64,000 bases of DNA from Nigerium massiliense. Lineage in GTDB: Bacteria > Actinomycetota > Actinomycetes > Propionibacteriales > Propionibacteriaceae. The position numbers were made by a program, and so were the translations under genes. Where the stretch lies: NCBI RefSeq assembly GCF_000826085.1, contig NZ_CCYM01000003.1, positions 186,001-250,000 of the forward strand. The letters are read 5' to 3'. Shown here one piece after another: positions 8,786 through 18,276 of this stretch. The number at the start of each line of letters is the position of its first letter. The stretch's first letter is position 1. A model generated the notes under the pieces. The model had not been told where the DNA came from, did not search any database, and saw only the letters and a list, made by a program, of their open reading frames with translations.

Positions 8786-9364
8786 GTGCGTAACTCCCGG
8801 ATCGTGACGTGGGTGGGCGTCCTCGCGGCCGTTTCGGCGCTCGCGGGCGTCGTCGGCGCGTTCGTGTGGTCGCGCGTCGCCGTGCTGCCCGGGTACCGCG
8901 TCGCCGCCGACGGGAGCGCCACCCTCGGCGAGCTCGGGCAGATGCAGATCGTGAGTGCGGACGCCGTCTACGTCCTGGTGGGCATGGCGGTCGGGCTGCT
9001 TCTCGGCCCCCTGGCCTGGACCTGGTTCAAGCACGTCGGCTGGCCGTGCGCTCTCATCGCCACCGGCGCGGGCCTGCTGGCCGCGCTGGTGTGCCGCTCG
9101 GTGGGGCAGCTGTTGGGGCCCGGCCCGTTCGACGCACGGCTGGCCGCCGCGCAGCCCGGCGATCTGGTCCCCGTTTCGCTGCACCTGGACGCCCCGTCCG
9201 CGATCGCCGTGTGGGCCTTCGCGGCGGTCGCGCCCACCCTGTTCCTGTCGTCGCTCGGCCCCGAGGTCCGGGACGAACCTGCCCGCGCCCTGCCGCTGAG
9301 CGAGGAGGCGGCGTCCACTACGCTGGATGACCATGACGGATCAGGAGCAACCCGGGCGAGCTGA
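8786..9364 (+). CDS. DUF2567-like four-helix membrane protein
   Basis: A 192-residue membrane protein of unknown function. Hydrophobic helices are visible near residues 5-25, 55-72, 80-100 and 135-155. The patterns ADAVYVLVGMAVGLLLGPLAW and CRSVGQLLGPGPFD, followed by LVPVSLHLDAPSAIAVWAFAAV, resemble the actinobacterial DUF2567 family. The GTG at 8786 is chosen because a -10 box precedes it by 7 nt. An upstream GTG at 8762 in the same frame lies inside dnaE. The 3' end overlaps the start of the CHAD gene by about 30 bp in another frame. Confidence 0.65.
   Translation: MRNSRIVTWVGVLAAVSALAGVVGAFVWSRVAVLPGYRVAADGSATLGELGQMQIVSADAVYVLVGMAVGLLLGPLAWTWFKHVGWPCALIATGAGLLAALVCRSVGQLLGPGPFDARLAAAQPGDLVPVSLHLDAPSAIAVWAFAAVAPTLFLSSLGPEVRDEPARALPLSEEAASTTLDDHDGSGATRAS
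9319..9324 (+). promoter_or_regulatory. -10 box of the CHAD gene
   Basis: TACGCT lies 8 nt before the ATG at 9333 and only 2 nt before the alternative ATG at 9327. This favours the later start and a leaderless mRNA. Confidence 0.5.
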
Positions 9365-10250
9365 CACGGCCGCCGAGGTGGTCTGGGCCTACCTGGCCAA
9401 GCAGGCCGAGGTGATCGACCAGTACGCCGACGACGTCCGGGCGGACGGTCCGGACGCCGTGCACAAGTCGCGCGTCGCGGCGAGGAGATCCCGGAGCATC
9501 CTGAAGATCTACCGCAGCGTCCTCGACAAGCGGAGCGCGCGCCAGCTTGAGTCGGGCCTGAAGTGGTTCGGCGAGAAGCTGGGCGCGCCGCGGGACGCCG
9601 AGGTGCTGCGCGACTACCTCATCGATCTCGTTGGCGAGCTGGACGGCGACTCGCTCGTCGGCCCCGTCGCCGAGCGCCTGCCCGCCGACCTGGAGGCCGA
9701 GCACGCCCGTGCGCATGCCGCGCTCGTCGAGGCGCTCGACACCGACCGGTACCGCGAGGTGCGCGGACTGTTCGACGAGTTGGTCGCGACCCGGCCGAGC
9801 TCCGAGCTCGGGGAGCGCCCCGCCACCGAGGTGCTGCCAGGCCTGCTGGACGCCTCCGTCGAGCGGGCGCGGGCCGTGCGGGCCAAAGCGGGGGGCGACC
9901 TCCAGGTTCTGGAGCCGTGGCACGACGTCCGCAAGGCGGCCAAGGCGGTGCGCTACTGCGCCGAGGCGCTGGTGGACACGTTCGGGGACGCTGCCGCGCA
10001 GATCGCCAAGCGGTGGGAGGCGGTCACCGAATCGCTGGGTTCGATGCAGGACAGCGTGGTCGGCGAGCACGTCCTCGCGCAGCGCGCCTGGGCTGCGGAG
10101 CTCGCCGGCGAGCCCACCGACACGTACTTGACGCTGATCGGCCTCGAGCTCGCCCGCCGCAAGGACGCCTTGGAGCGCGGGATCGAAGCCGTCGACAGCG
10201 CTCTCGCAGCCGGCGTGGACCTCAGCCCCGCTGGAGACGCCGCGAACTGA
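9333..10250 (+). CDS. CHAD domain protein (polyphosphate-binding)
   Basis: A 305-residue, mainly helical protein matching the CHAD family, which binds inorganic polyphosphate through conserved His and Lys/Arg residues. The first basic helix is PDAVHKSRVAARRSRSILK (near residue 40), and the repeated second half has WHDVRKAAKAVRYCAEAL (near 195). There is no CYTH domain, so this is a stand-alone CHAD protein and not a phosphatase or cyclase. It probably acts in the cytoplasm, perhaps on polyphosphate granules. An alternative ATG lies 6 nt upstream. Nothing around it hints at a partner. Confidence 0.85.
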   Translation: MTDQEQPGRADTAAEVVWAYLAKQAEVIDQYADDVRADGPDAVHKSRVAARRSRSILKIYRSVLDKRSARQLESGLKWFGEKLGAPRDAEVLRDYLIDLVGELDGDSLVGPVAERLPADLEAEHARAHAALVEALDTDRYREVRGLFDELVATRPSSELGERPATEVLPGLLDASVERARAVRAKAGGDLQVLEPWHDVRKAAKAVRYCAEALVDTFGDAAAQIAKRWEAVTESLGSMQDSVVGEHVLAQRAWAAELAGEPTDTYLTLIGLELARRKDALERGIEAVDSALAAGVDLSPAGDAAN

Positions 10251-10254
10251 CGGG

Positions 10255-10440
10255 ATGCTCGCCTCCTGCCGGCTTCGTCCGCGCTGGCTTGCCTGCGCTG
10301 CCCAGGCTGGCCCGGCGCGCGGCCAGTGCCGTCCGCGCTGGCGGCGGTGCGCGCGGCCCGTGTCGTCCTTGCGAGCTGCCCGCGCTGCCCGTGTCGGCTT
10401 TGCGCGCGGCCCGCGCTGTCCTTGCCCGCGCCGCTGCTAG
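10255..10440. other. Low-complexity GC-rich non-coding stretch
   Basis: This is the first part of a 747-bp gap (10251-10997) without a convincing gene. It is built of imperfect short units of the type GCGCTGCCCG and GCGCGGCCCG. Open frames here encode only Ala/Arg/Pro-rich strings and look like by-products of composition. From 10561 to about 10760 I see nothing recognisable. Confidence 0.5.
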
Positions 10441-10441
10441 G

Positions 10442-10560
10442 CATAACGGGATTATCTTGCCACCAGACGGGATGCGGATCGACGCATATTGCGATGACAA
10501 GGAGGTTCGCGAACCAGTGACCGAGTCCGTCGCCACGAGTGGCAGGATAATCCCGTTATG
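10442..10560. repeat. 119-bp element with 21-bp terminal inverted repeats
   Basis: The arms 10442-10462 and 10540-10560 match at 20 of 21 positions when one is reverse-complemented (each outer end reads CATAACGGGATTATC). The 77-bp interior is less GC-rich than its surroundings and contains a perfect 12-bp palindrome GGTTCGCGAACC at 10504-10515. It may be a MITE-like element, a REP-type structure or a strong bidirectional hairpin. No clean target duplication is visible. Confidence 0.75.
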
Positions 10561-10799
10561 TCCGCCGCTCAGGTCGGCGACGGTGACCTCTCGCTCACAG
10601 GCGGCTGCTCGGAGCGGGCGTCCACTTGGCCCTCGTCGCCTGGGGTGCGTTCGGCCCGAAATCGGCGATTGACGGGGCCCGGGACAGCCTCCGCGGCGAC
10701 CGCCTCGCGCCGGAGAGCTTGGTAAACAGCACGCGCTCGATCGGCTGGTCTGCGCGCGATGCCAGCCCCGCGCGATCTGCACGTGAGATGTTGCGTGAG

Positions 10800-11010
10800 T
10801 CGGCAGATCAGTCCCGCGAGAGCTGCGCGCTAGTGACGACGAAGCGCGGAGCATGCGCTTCCGGAACCGTCGCGCCGTGGCCCCTACGGCGTCACTGCGC
10901 CGTCGGAGGTCAGTCCCGCGACAGGGGCGCACGTGACGATGGCGCGTCGGAGGTCGCCGCGACAGGGCCCCAGGTGGCGGTTTGGCGCGTCGCGAGGTCA
11001 GCCCCGCGAG
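10800..11010. repeat. Degenerate tandem repeats at the 3' end of ybaK
   Basis: Four diverged copies of a unit around GGTCAGYCCCGCGA lie at about 10805, 10905, 10949 and 10994, the last three at a 43-44-bp period. The last copy includes the final codons and stop of ybaK (reverse strand), so the array looks like repeated partial copies of that gene's end. A weaker fifth copy may lie at 10761. Confidence 0.5.
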
Positions 11011-11492
11011 ATGGGCGCAAAAGTCGCGGACGTCACCGCGGCGAGGTCGCCGGCCGCCAGCTCGACCTGGGTGCCGCGACGTCCGGCCGAGACGTGGATG
11101 GTCGGAAAACGCGTCGCGCTCTCGTCGATCACCGTCGGGAGCGGGGTGCGTTGGCCGAGCGGAGAGATCCCGCCGACGACGTAGCCGGACGATCGCTGCG
11201 CAACCGCCGGGTCGGCCATCTCCACTTTCTTGACACCGAGCGCGGCGGCCATCGCCTTGAGGTCGAGCATCCCCGCGACGGGGACGACCGCGACCGCGAG
11301 CTTGCCGGAGGCGTCCACGACGAGGGTCTTGAAGATGCGCGCGGGGTCCACGCCGAGTTCGGCGGCGGCCTCCGCGCCGAAGTGGGTCTCGCCGTCGTGA
11401 TGCGTGTAGTGGCTGAGCGTGAACGGCACGCCGGCGGCGGTGAGCGCGCCGGTGGCCGGGGTGCCGCCCGCGGCCTTGTTCTTCTTCGCCAT
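10998..11492 (-). CDS. ybaK: Cys-tRNA(Pro)/Cys-tRNA(Cys) deacylase, YbaK/EbsC family
   Basis: A 164-residue editing enzyme that removes cysteine wrongly loaded on tRNA(Pro). The sequence matches YbaK throughout: THHDGETHFGAEAAAELG, then FKTLVVDASGKLAVAVVP, KKVEMADPAVAQRSSGYVVGG (split at about residue 110) and GISPLGQRTPLPTVID, with the catalytic-site lysine in the VKK region. AAGGAA lies just upstream of the ATG at 11492. Longer reading to 11561 is unlikely because that part has no family match. The last codons take part in a repeat array downstream. Confidence 0.9.
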   Translation of the reverse strand: MAKKNKAAGGTPATGALTAAGVPFTLSHYTHHDGETHFGAEAAAELGVDPARIFKTLVVDASGKLAVAVVPVAGMLDLKAMAAALGVKKVEMADPAVAQRSSGYVVGGISPLGQRTPLPTVIDESATRFPTIHVSAGRRGTQVELAAGDLAAVTSATFAPISRG

Positions 11493-11541
11493 GTCGTTCC
11501 TTGCGGTTGAGGGGGTTGCGGTCCACGCGCGACGGGGTCCG

Positions 11542-12276
11542 TTAGAGCAGGGCGGCCACACCCCAGGTGGCGAGCGGGGCCAGCAGCAGGGCGGGCAGCA
11601 GGTTCCCGACGGCGATCTGCTTCAGGTTCAGCAGCCGCAGCGCCAGCCCCAACAGCATGACGCCGCCGGTGGCGGTCAGGGCGTCGATCTGGGCCGCGCT
11701 CAGAAAGTCCCCGAGTACGAACCCCAGCAGCGTGAGCGCGCCCTGAATGATCCCGACCGCGACGGCCGAGAACAACACGCCGATTCCCAGACTCGACGCG
11801 AACGCGATGGCCGCGAACCCGTCCATCACCGACTTCACCAGCAGTTGGTCGGCGCCGCGACCCAGGCCGTCCGACAGCGAGCCGAGGATCGTGAGCGGGC
11901 CGACGCAGAACAGCAGGGTCGGGGTGACCACGGCGTCCACGAAGCGGGCGTCCTGGCCTCCGGACACGAAGCGGCGCTGGACGAACTCGGCCAAGCCCTC
12001 GATGCGCTGCTCCAGCCGCAGCGCGGTGCCGAGAATCGCGCCCACGAGCAGCGACCCGAGCACGATCAGCATGCCGGCCCCGCCGACCTCGGCGCGCAGG
12101 GCCTCGGTGCCCATCGCGGCGGCGCTGCCGAACCCGAGCACCACCGTGATGAGCCCGAGGACGTCGGTGACGATGTCGCGCGCGTGCTGGGGAATGCGGT
12201 TGCCGAGCAGGACACCGAGCAGGGCCCCCGCCGCGACGGTGACCACGTTCGTGACCGTGCCGAGTCCGATGAACAT
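11542..12276 (-). CDS. DUF554 family membrane protein
   Basis: A 244-residue integral membrane protein of the DUF554 (YdfK/YqgA) family, with about seven hydrophobic helices. It starts [21 protein letters not shown] (written in parts), the usual opening of the family, so the ATG at 12276 is preferred over the one at 12288. Also typical are [16 protein letters not shown] and [16 protein letters not shown], followed by [17 protein letters not shown]. The function is unknown; a transporter role has been guessed for the family. It is divergent from hisD with overlapping promoter sequence. Confidence 0.82.
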   Translation of the reverse strand: MFIGLGTVTNVVTVAAGALLGVLLGNRIPQHARDIVTDVLGLITVVLGFGSAAAMGTEALRAEVGGAGMLIVLGSLLVGAILGTALRLEQRIEGLAEFVQRRFVSGGQDARFVDAVVTPTLLFCVGPLTILGSLSDGLGRGADQLLVKSVMDGFAAIAFASSLGIGVLFSAVAVGIIQGALTLLGFVLGDFLSAAQIDALTATGGVMLLGLALRLLNLKQIAVGNLLPALLLAPLATWGVAALL

Positions 12277-12283
12277 GCGCCCA

Positions 12284-12289
12284 TACAAT
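12284..12289 (+). promoter_or_regulatory. -10 box of leaderless hisD
   Basis: TACAAT ends 6 nt before the GTG start of hisD, with no ribosome binding site. The same bases, read on the other strand (ATTGTA), lie just ahead of the divergent DUF554 gene. Confidence 0.65.
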
Positions 12290-12295
12290 CACCCT

Positions 12296-13609
12296 GTGCT
12301 CTTGAGAACGATCGATGTCCGTGGCCGCCAGCTCGACTACCGCCGGGTGATCCCCCGCGCCGACTTCGACGTCGACCACGCCGTCGACGTCGTCGCGCCG
12401 ATCTGCCACGCCGTCGCCGAACGCGGCGAGGACGCCCTGCGCGAGTTCGCCGAGCGCTTCGACGGCGTCGTCCCCGAGAACCTGCGCGTGCCCGCGGACG
12501 TGCTGCGCCGCTGCGCCGACGAGCTCGACCCGACCGTCCGCGCCGCGTTCGAGGAGTCGATCCGTCGCCGGCGCGCGGTCGCCGTCATCGAGAAGCGGCC
12601 CGAGCTCAACCGCGTCGAGGTGGCGCCGGGGGCGTTCGTCGAGCAGCGCATCATCCCGGTCGCGCGCGTCGGCCTCTACGTTCCGGGCGGCCTCGCCCCA
12701 CTGGCCAGCTCGGTGGTGATGAACGTGATCCCGGCGCAGGTCGCCGGGGTCGGGTCGCTCGCGGTGGCGTCCCCGCCGCAGAAGGACTTCGGCGGCCTGC
12801 CGCATCCGAACATCCTCGGCCTGTGCCACCTGCTCGGCGTCGACGAGGTGTACGCCGTCGGTGGCGCGCAGGCGATCGCGATGTTCGCCTACGGCGTCGA
12901 GGGGTTGTGCGAGCCCGTCGACATGGTCACCGGCCCCGGCAACATCTACGTGGTCGGAGCCAAGCGGCACCTGCGCGGGGTCGTGGGCATCGACTCCGAG
13001 GCCGGACCCACCGAGATCGCGATCCTCGCCGACGACAGCGCGAACCCCGAGTTCGTCGCCGCCGACCTGCTGAGCCAGGCAGAACACGACCCGATGGCCG
13101 GCTCGGTGCTCGTCACCGACAGCTCCCAGCTCGCCGAGGCCGTGGACGCCGCACTCGCGCGTCGCGTCGCCGAGACGAAACACGCCGACCGCGTCCGCAC
13201 CGCGCTCACCGGCAACCAGTCCGGGATCGTCCTCGTCGACGATGTCGAGCAGGGCATCGCGGTCGTGGACGCCTACGCCGCCGAGCACCTCGAGATCCAG
13301 ACCCGCAACGCCTACGAGGTCGCCCAGCGCATCACCAACGCGGGGGCGATCTTCGTCGGCTCATACGCGCCGGTCTCGCTCGGCGACTACTCGGCCGGCT
13401 CGACGCATGTCCTGCCCACCGCCGGCGCGGCGCGCTACTCGTCGGGGCTGAACGTGTCGAGCTTCTACAAGGCCGTCCACGTCATCAACTACTCCGAGTC
13501 CGCGCTGCTCGACCTGGCGTCCACGGTCGAGACGTTCGCCCTGGCCGAGGACCTGCCCGGGCACGCCGCCGCCGTCACCGTCCGCCGTCCCCGGGGTGAG
13601 GCCCGATGA
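12296..13609 (+). CDS. hisD: Histidinol dehydrogenase
   Basis: The last enzyme of histidine synthesis: it oxidises histidinol to histidine in two NAD-dependent steps with a bound zinc. The 437-residue length is normal. Recognisable parts are [20 protein letters not shown], the NAD and zinc region [16 protein letters not shown] and [19 protein letters not shown], then [13 protein letters not shown], and the end motif [16 protein letters not shown]. It starts a four-gene operon; its stop overlaps the hisC start by 4 bp. The GTG start is supported by the -10 box 6 nt upstream. Confidence 0.96.
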   Translation: MLLRTIDVRGRQLDYRRVIPRADFDVDHAVDVVAPICHAVAERGEDALREFAERFDGVVPENLRVPADVLRRCADELDPTVRAAFEESIRRRRAVAVIEKRPELNRVEVAPGAFVEQRIIPVARVGLYVPGGLAPLASSVVMNVIPAQVAGVGSLAVASPPQKDFGGLPHPNILGLCHLLGVDEVYAVGGAQAIAMFAYGVEGLCEPVDMVTGPGNIYVVGAKRHLRGVVGIDSEAGPTEIAILADDSANPEFVAADLLSQAEHDPMAGSVLVTDSSQLAEAVDAALARRVAETKHADRVRTALTGNQSGIVLVDDVEQGIAVVDAYAAEHLEIQTRNAYEVAQRITNAGAIFVGSYAPVSLGDYSAGSTHVLPTAGAARYSSGLNVSSFYKAVHVINYSESALLDLASTVETFALAEDLPGHAAAVTVRRPRGEAR

Positions 13610-14697
13610 GGCCCAACCCGAGCCTGGCCGACCTGCCGCTGCGCCCGGAGCTGGTGGGGGAGGAGCCCTACGGCGCCCCGCAGCTCGACGTCCCGGTCTG
13701 CCTGAACGTCAACGAGAACCCCTACCCGCCGACCACCGAGATCCGCCGGGCGATGGCCGACGCGGTCATGGACGTCACCACCCGCGTCAACCGCTATCCC
13801 GATCGCGAGGCGACCAACCTGCGCTGGGCGCTCGCCCACTACCTGGGCCACGGCCTGACGATCGACAACACCTGGGCGGCCAACGGCTCCAACGAGGTGA
13901 TGACCCACCTGCTCGGTGCGTTCGGCGGCCCCGGACGCCGCGCGCTCACCTTCACCCCGACCTACTCGATGTACCCCGAGTACGCGCGCAACACGCACAC
14001 CGACTACATCACCGTGCCGCGCCGCGACGACTTCGGTCTCGACGGGCGCCTCGTGCTCGACGCGATCGACGAGCACCGTCCCGACGTCGTCATCATCACG
14101 ACGCCGAACAACCCCACGGGCACGTCCACGAGCCTGGACGTCTTCGAGGAGATCCTCGCGGGCACGGACGCGATCGTCGTCGCCGACGAGGCCTATCAGG
14201 AGTTCGCCGCGCACCCCGAGGACACTGCGCTGCGGCTGCTGTCCCGCTACGGCAACCTCGTCGTGAGCCGCACGATGAGCAAGGCGTTCGCCCTGGCCGG
14301 CGGACGCGTGGGCTACTTCGCGGCGGCCCCCGCGATCGTGGACGCCTGCCGCATCGTCCGGCTGCCCTACCACCTCTCGGCGCAGACCCAGGCGCTCGCC
14401 GAGGTGGCGCTCGCGCACGCCGACGAGATGCTCGCCAAGGTCGACCTGCTGCGCGAGACCCGCGACGAGATGCTGACGAGGCTGCCCGCGATGGGGTTCG
14501 AGATCGTCCCCTCGGACGCGAACTTCGTCCTCGTCGGACGCTTCGCCGACCGGCACGCGGTCTGGCAGCAGCTGCTCGACCGGGGCGTTCTCGTCCGCGA
14601 GACCGGTCCGGCGGGGTTCCTGCGGGTGAGCGCCGGCACCCAGCCCGAGATGGAAGCCTTCTACCGCGCGCTCGCGCAGATCGAGGACGCCCGATGA
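13606..14697 (+). CDS. hisC: Histidinol-phosphate aminotransferase
   Basis: A PLP enzyme of 363 residues, class I/II fold, which transfers an amino group from glutamate to imidazole-acetol phosphate. Seen are [11 protein letters not shown], the NNPTGTS loop, VADEAYQEF, and the PLP lysine in [17 protein letters not shown]. The C-terminal [12 protein letters not shown] and [17 protein letters not shown] are typical of HisC. It overlaps hisD and hisB by 4 bp each (ATGA junctions), so translation is probably coupled. Confidence 0.95.
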   Translation: MRPNPSLADLPLRPELVGEEPYGAPQLDVPVCLNVNENPYPPTTEIRRAMADAVMDVTTRVNRYPDREATNLRWALAHYLGHGLTIDNTWAANGSNEVMTHLLGAFGGPGRRALTFTPTYSMYPEYARNTHTDYITVPRRDDFGLDGRLVLDAIDEHRPDVVIITTPNNPTGTSTSLDVFEEILAGTDAIVVADEAYQEFAAHPEDTALRLLSRYGNLVVSRTMSKAFALAGGRVGYFAAAPAIVDACRIVRLPYHLSAQTQALAEVALAHADEMLAKVDLLRETRDEMLTRLPAMGFEIVPSDANFVLVGRFADRHAVWQQLLDRGVLVRETGPAGFLRVSAGTQPEMEAFYRALAQIEDAR

Positions 14698-15308
14698 CCG
14701 ACCGCACCGCCCGACTGCACCGCGAGACGTCCGAGTCGACGATCACCGTCGAGGTCAACGTCGACGGCACCGGACGCAGCCAGATCAGCACCGGCGTCGG
14801 CTTCTACGACCACATGCTGACCGCGCTGTCCAAGCACTCGCTCATCGACCTCACCGTCGAGGCGAGCGGCGACGTCCACATCGACGGCCACCACGTCGTC
14901 GAGGACACCGCGATCGTCCTCGGCCAGGCGCTCGCCCAGGCCCTCGGCGACAAGGCGGGCATCCGCCGCTACGGCGACGCCACGGTCCCGCTGGACGAGG
15001 CGCTGGCCCGGTGCGTGGTCGACCTCGCGGGGCGCCCCTACGTCGTGTGCTCCGGCGAGCCGGACGCGCAGGTCTACGCGCGCATCGGCGGATCCGGGGT
15101 GCCCTACCAGGGCTCGATGACGTACCACGTCGTCGAGTCGTTCGCGATGAACGCCGGGATCTGCGTCCACCTGAGCTTGCTCGCCGGTCGCGACCCGCAC
15201 CACATCGTCGAGGCGCAGTTCAAGGCGCTCGCCCGCGCGCTGCGCGCCGCCGTCGAGCCCGACCCGCGCATCGAGGGCCTCGTCCCGTCGACGAAGGGCT
15301 CCCTGTGA
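14694..15308 (+). CDS. hisB: Imidazoleglycerol-phosphate dehydratase
   Basis: A 204-residue monofunctional dehydratase, without the phosphatase domain found in enterobacteria. Metal-binding histidine motifs are clear: [25 protein letters not shown], and [18 protein letters not shown]. The manganese enzyme forms a large assembly in the cytoplasm. Start and stop overlap the flanking his genes by 4 bp. Confidence 0.95.
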   Translation: MTDRTARLHRETSESTITVEVNVDGTGRSQISTGVGFYDHMLTALSKHSLIDLTVEASGDVHIDGHHVVEDTAIVLGQALAQALGDKAGIRRYGDATVPLDEALARCVVDLAGRPYVVCSGEPDAQVYARIGGSGVPYQGSMTYHVVESFAMNAGICVHLSLLAGRDPHHIVEAQFKALARALRAAVEPDPRIEGLVPSTKGSL

Positions 15309-15931
15309 CGGCGCGGGTCGTCATCCTCGACTACGGCTCCGGGAACCTGCACTCGGCGACCCGGGCCTTGGAGGCGACCGGCAGCGACGTGCTGCTCACC
15401 TCCGACCTCGCCGCTGCGGACGAGGCGGACGGCCTCGTGGTCCCGGGCGTCGGCGCCTTCGCCGCCTGCATGGCGGGGCTGACCGCCGCCGGCGGGCCCG
15501 AGCTCATCCTCGGACGCCTGCGCCGCGGCGCCCCGGTGCTCGGCATCTGTGTCGGCCACCAGGTGATGTTCGACCGAGGCGTCGAGCACGGCGCGGAGGC
15601 GAGGGGGCTGGGCGTGCTGCCCGGGACCGTCGAACGGCTGACAAGCGACCGGCTGCCGCACATGGGCTGGAACACCGTCGACGCGGCCGACTCGTCGGCC
15701 CTGTTCGCCGGCATCGAAACCGAGCGGTTCTATTTCGTGCACAGCTACGGCGTCCACGACCGGGCCGACTGGCCCGACGGCGCGCGGCTCACCTGGGCCG
15801 AGCACGGCGGCGACCGCTTCGTCGCTGGCGCGGAGTACGGCGCGCTGTCCGGCGTCCAGTTCCACCCGGAGAAGTCCGCGGACGCCGGTGCGCGGCTGCT
15901 GCGCAACTGGGTCGCGACGCTGCCGCGCTGA
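15305..15931 (+). CDS. hisH: Imidazole glycerol phosphate synthase, glutaminase subunit
   Basis: The class I glutamine amidotransferase half (208 residues) of the HisHF complex. It has [18 protein letters not shown], the nucleophile cysteine in [10 protein letters not shown] (more often GICLGMQ), and the His-Glu pair in [10 protein letters not shown]. The GTG start overlaps hisB by 4 bp. The synthase partner hisF is not in this window, so it must be encoded elsewhere. Confidence 0.95.
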   Translation: MTARVVILDYGSGNLHSATRALEATGSDVLLTSDLAAADEADGLVVPGVGAFAACMAGLTAAGGPELILGRLRRGAPVLGICVGHQVMFDRGVEHGAEARGLGVLPGTVERLTSDRLPHMGWNTVDAADSSALFAGIETERFYFVHSYGVHDRADWPDGARLTWAEHGGDRFVAGAEYGALSGVQFHPEKSADAGARLLRNWVATLPR

Positions 15932-16043
15932 GCGTCGCTGCCGCGACCGGACGCCCACCGCAACCCCGGCGTCGTGCTCGCCGGCGCCCGTCGCCGCGGA
16001 TCGGCCACCTCCCGGCGGCCCGCAGCGTCGACGAGCGAGCCGC

Positions 16044-16049
16044 TAGCCT
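16044..16049 (+). promoter_or_regulatory. -10 candidate of hisA
   Basis: TAGCCT about 38 nt before the hisA start, in the 156-bp gap after hisH. AAGGAG (16078-16083) is the ribosome binding site. hisA may therefore have its own promoter besides read-through. Confidence 0.4.
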
Positions 16050-16087
16050 GACGGGCAGACCACAACCGCACTGTTCAAGGAGAATCC

Positions 16088-16816
16088 GTGTCCGACAAGC
16101 TCACGCTGCTGCCCGCCGTCGACGTCCAGGGCGGTCAGGCCGTCCAGCTCGTCCGGGGCGAGGCGGGCACCGAGAAGACGTTCGGCGACCCGCTGGCCGC
16201 CGCTCGGCGCTGGCAGGACGCGGGCGCCGAATGGCTGCACCTGGTGGATCTGGACGCGGCGTTCGGACGCGGCTCCAACGCCGAGCTCCTCGCCGAGATC
16301 ATCTCCACGCTCGATCTCAAGGTGGAGCTGTCCGGCGGCATTCGCGACGACGCGACCCTCGATCGCGCCCTGGGCACCGGCTGCCGACGCGTCAACATCG
16401 GCACCGCCGCGCTGGAGAACCCCGCGTGGTGCGAGCGCATCATCGGCGAGCACGGCGACCGCATCGGGATCGCGATCGACGTCAAGGGGACCCAGCTCGC
16501 CGCCCGCGGCTGGGTGCGCGAGGGCGGCGATTGGGCCGAGGCCATCGACCGGCTGTCGGACGCGGGCTGTCGCACGTTCGTCGTCACCGACGTGCAGTCC
16601 GACGGCATGCTGACGGGCCCGAACCTGGAGTTGCTGCGCGCCGTCGCCGAGCGCACGGACGCCGAGGTGATCGCGTCCGGCGGCATCGCCCGCCTCGACG
16701 ACCTGACCGCCCTGCGCGGGCTCGTCCCCACCGGCGTCACCGGCGCGATCATCGGCACCGCGCTCTATGTGGGCAACTTCTCCCTGCCCCAGGCACTGGA
16801 CGCGGCGGGTCGCTGA
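16088..16816 (+). CDS. priA: Phosphoribosyl isomerase A (HisA/TrpF-type PriA)
   Basis: A (beta/alpha)8-barrel isomerase of 242 residues. The two catalytic aspartates sit in [18 protein letters not shown] and in [15 protein letters not shown], and phosphate-binding glycines in ELSGGIRDD and [11 protein letters not shown]. In most actinobacteria this enzyme serves both histidine (HisA) and tryptophan (TrpF) synthesis, and the sequence is of that PriA type. Whether it also works for tryptophan here depends on whether a separate trpF exists. The GTG start has AAGGAG 4 nt upstream. Confidence 0.9.
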   Translation: MSDKLTLLPAVDVQGGQAVQLVRGEAGTEKTFGDPLAAARRWQDAGAEWLHLVDLDAAFGRGSNAELLAEIISTLDLKVELSGGIRDDATLDRALGTGCRRVNIGTAALENPAWCERIIGEHGDRIGIAIDVKGTQLAARGWVREGGDWAEAIDRLSDAGCRTFVVTDVQSDGMLTGPNLELLRAVAERTDAEVIASGGIARLDDLTALRGLVPTGVTGAIIGTALYVGNFSLPQALDAAGR

Positions 16817-16895
16817 CCAGGCTCGCCGCCCGGACGCGTGAGGCGTCCGGGCCGCGGTGGGTCACAAGGCGACGAGGGCGTCGCGAGCGCGTGGG

Positions 16896-18119
16896 TCAGC
16901 GGACGCCGCGCGGGAAGGGGAGCGGCGCCGGGATGCGCTGGTTGCCCGCGGTGATGTCGATGCCGAGGTCCTTGGCGTAGACGGGGTAGGTGCGGTCGAG
17001 TTCGGCCAGCCCGTTCGACCCCATCTGCAGCTTGAACACGCGGCCGCCTCGCAGGCGGTGGTTCTGCGCGCCGCCAAGGCCGTAGGCGCCGAAGCCGCTG
17101 CCGGGGCCATAACCCAGCTGGATGCCGTAGTAGTTGCCCCAGTAGGTGTTGATGTGGTCGTGACCGACGGACACCGAGCGGGTCTCGCCGCGCTTGAGCA
17201 GCGCGTTGAACATGCCGGAGTTGAACGGCCCGGGGCACTCGTCCTCGTTGCGCTCACCGGTGATGCCGTGCTTGGCGACGGCCCGCTGGTGCGCGGCGGC
17301 GGAGCGGTCGTCCACGCTGGAGAACCACATGAAGCGGTGCTCCCACAGGGCGATGTGGAAGAACATCGACGACGGGACGACGCGGCGGTTGTCCTGCTCG
17401 AGCTCCTGGGAGAGGCGGTAGTACCAGTCGACCTGGTCCATGCGCAGCCAGTCCCAGTCGGGGTAGCCCTCGAAGTCCTGGCCGGCGATCTTCTCGGGGG
17501 CGTAGCGCCCGGAGTCGAGCAGCCAGATGCCGTAGGCGCTGCGGCGTCCGCGCGGGGCGAGGATCGGCAGGTACATGTTGCCGGTGCCGGTGATGCCGCG
17601 GGCGCCGTCGACGTTCACGTTGTGGCGGTACTGGCGGTAGAAGGCGAGCATGGCGGCCTCGTCGATGCCCGACTTCGGCGTGGAGTCCTCGTCGTGGTTG
17701 CCGAAGGTGGCCAGCCACGGCGTGCCGGTGGCCTCGACGGTGGCGGCGACGTTGTTCATCGCCTGCTTGTGCTCCAGCGCGGTGGCCGGGGTGCCGTTGA
17801 TGTTGTCGCCCACGAGGATGACGAGGTCGGGCCGCTCGGTGCGCACCGCCTTCGTGATCAGCTCCAGGGTGCGCTTGTCGGTGAGCTGGGTGTCCTGGGT
17901 GTCGTTGAACTGCAGGATCGTGAAGCTGCCGTCGTTGCGGAACCGCAGGGACGTGCGGGCGACGCCGCCGCGCTTCGCCACGGGCCGGCGGTCGCCCTGC
18001 GCGTTGTCCGCCTGAGCGGTCTGGGGGAAGCCGAGCGCACCGGCACCGGCGGCCAGGCCCACGGCGCCGGTGGCGCCCAGAAGGCGGCGGCGGTTCAGGG
18101 AGGGGGTGTTGTCGGACAC
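16896..18119 (-). CDS. Tat-exported calcineurin-like metallophosphatase
   Basis: A 407-residue exported enzyme. The N-terminus SLNRRRLLGATGAVG has the twin-arginine motif, followed by a hydrophobic stretch and an AQA cleavage site near residue 37. The metal-binding motifs of calcineurin-type phosphoesterases follow in order: FNDTQD, VGDNINGT, GNHDEDS, FFHIALWE and SVGHDHINTY. It resembles secreted fungal/bacterial metallophosphatases (Dcr2-like). The substrate is unknown. It occupies the place after hisA where hisF often stands. The GTG start has AGGAG 6-7 nt upstream. Confidence 0.85.
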   Translation of the reverse strand: MSDNTPSLNRRRLLGATGAVGLAAGAGALGFPQTAQADNAQGDRRPVAKRGGVARTSLRFRNDGSFTILQFNDTQDTQLTDKRTLELITKAVRTERPDLVILVGDNINGTPATALEHKQAMNNVAATVEATGTPWLATFGNHDEDSTPKSGIDEAAMLAFYRQYRHNVNVDGARGITGTGNMYLPILAPRGRRSAYGIWLLDSGRYAPEKIAGQDFEGYPDWDWLRMDQVDWYYRLSQELEQDNRRVVPSSMFFHIALWEHRFMWFSSVDDRSAAAHQRAVAKHGITGERNEDECPGPFNSGMFNALLKRGETRSVSVGHDHINTYWGNYYGIQLGYGPGSGFGAYGLGGAQNHRLRGGRVFKLQMGSNGLAELDRTYPVYAKDLGIDITAGNQRIPAPLPFPRGVR

Positions 18120-18178
18120 AGATACTCCTATCGAGGGGGAGGGACGCGTCCGCGCCCGCGTCGTGGCGGGGCGGCCGC

Positions 18179-18201
18179 GGGTGTCTATGAAGGAGACACC
18201 C
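18179..18201. promoter_or_regulatory. 8-bp inverted repeat upstream of the metallophosphatase
   Basis: GGGTGTCT / AGACACCC with a 7-nt loop, perfect, in the divergent region between the phosphatase (minus) and yebC (plus). It may be an operator or a leader hairpin. Confidence 0.35.
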
Positions 18202-18276
18202 TCACCCCATCAGCGCCCGGTGACCGGCGCGGGACGCCGCGGTGACGGGCGGCCGAACACGCTTTGACCGATTCGA

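Noticed and set aside
5065..8922. A 1285-codon open frame antisense to dnaE
   Set aside because: It is a shadow of dnaE caused by GC-rich third positions; its sequence has no domain-like pattern and dnaE is unmistakable on the other strand.
10255..10997. Small genes in the gap between the CHAD gene and ybaK
   Set aside because: Frames here are biased strings of Ala, Arg and Pro or run through the repeats, lack ribosome binding sites and have no family pattern.
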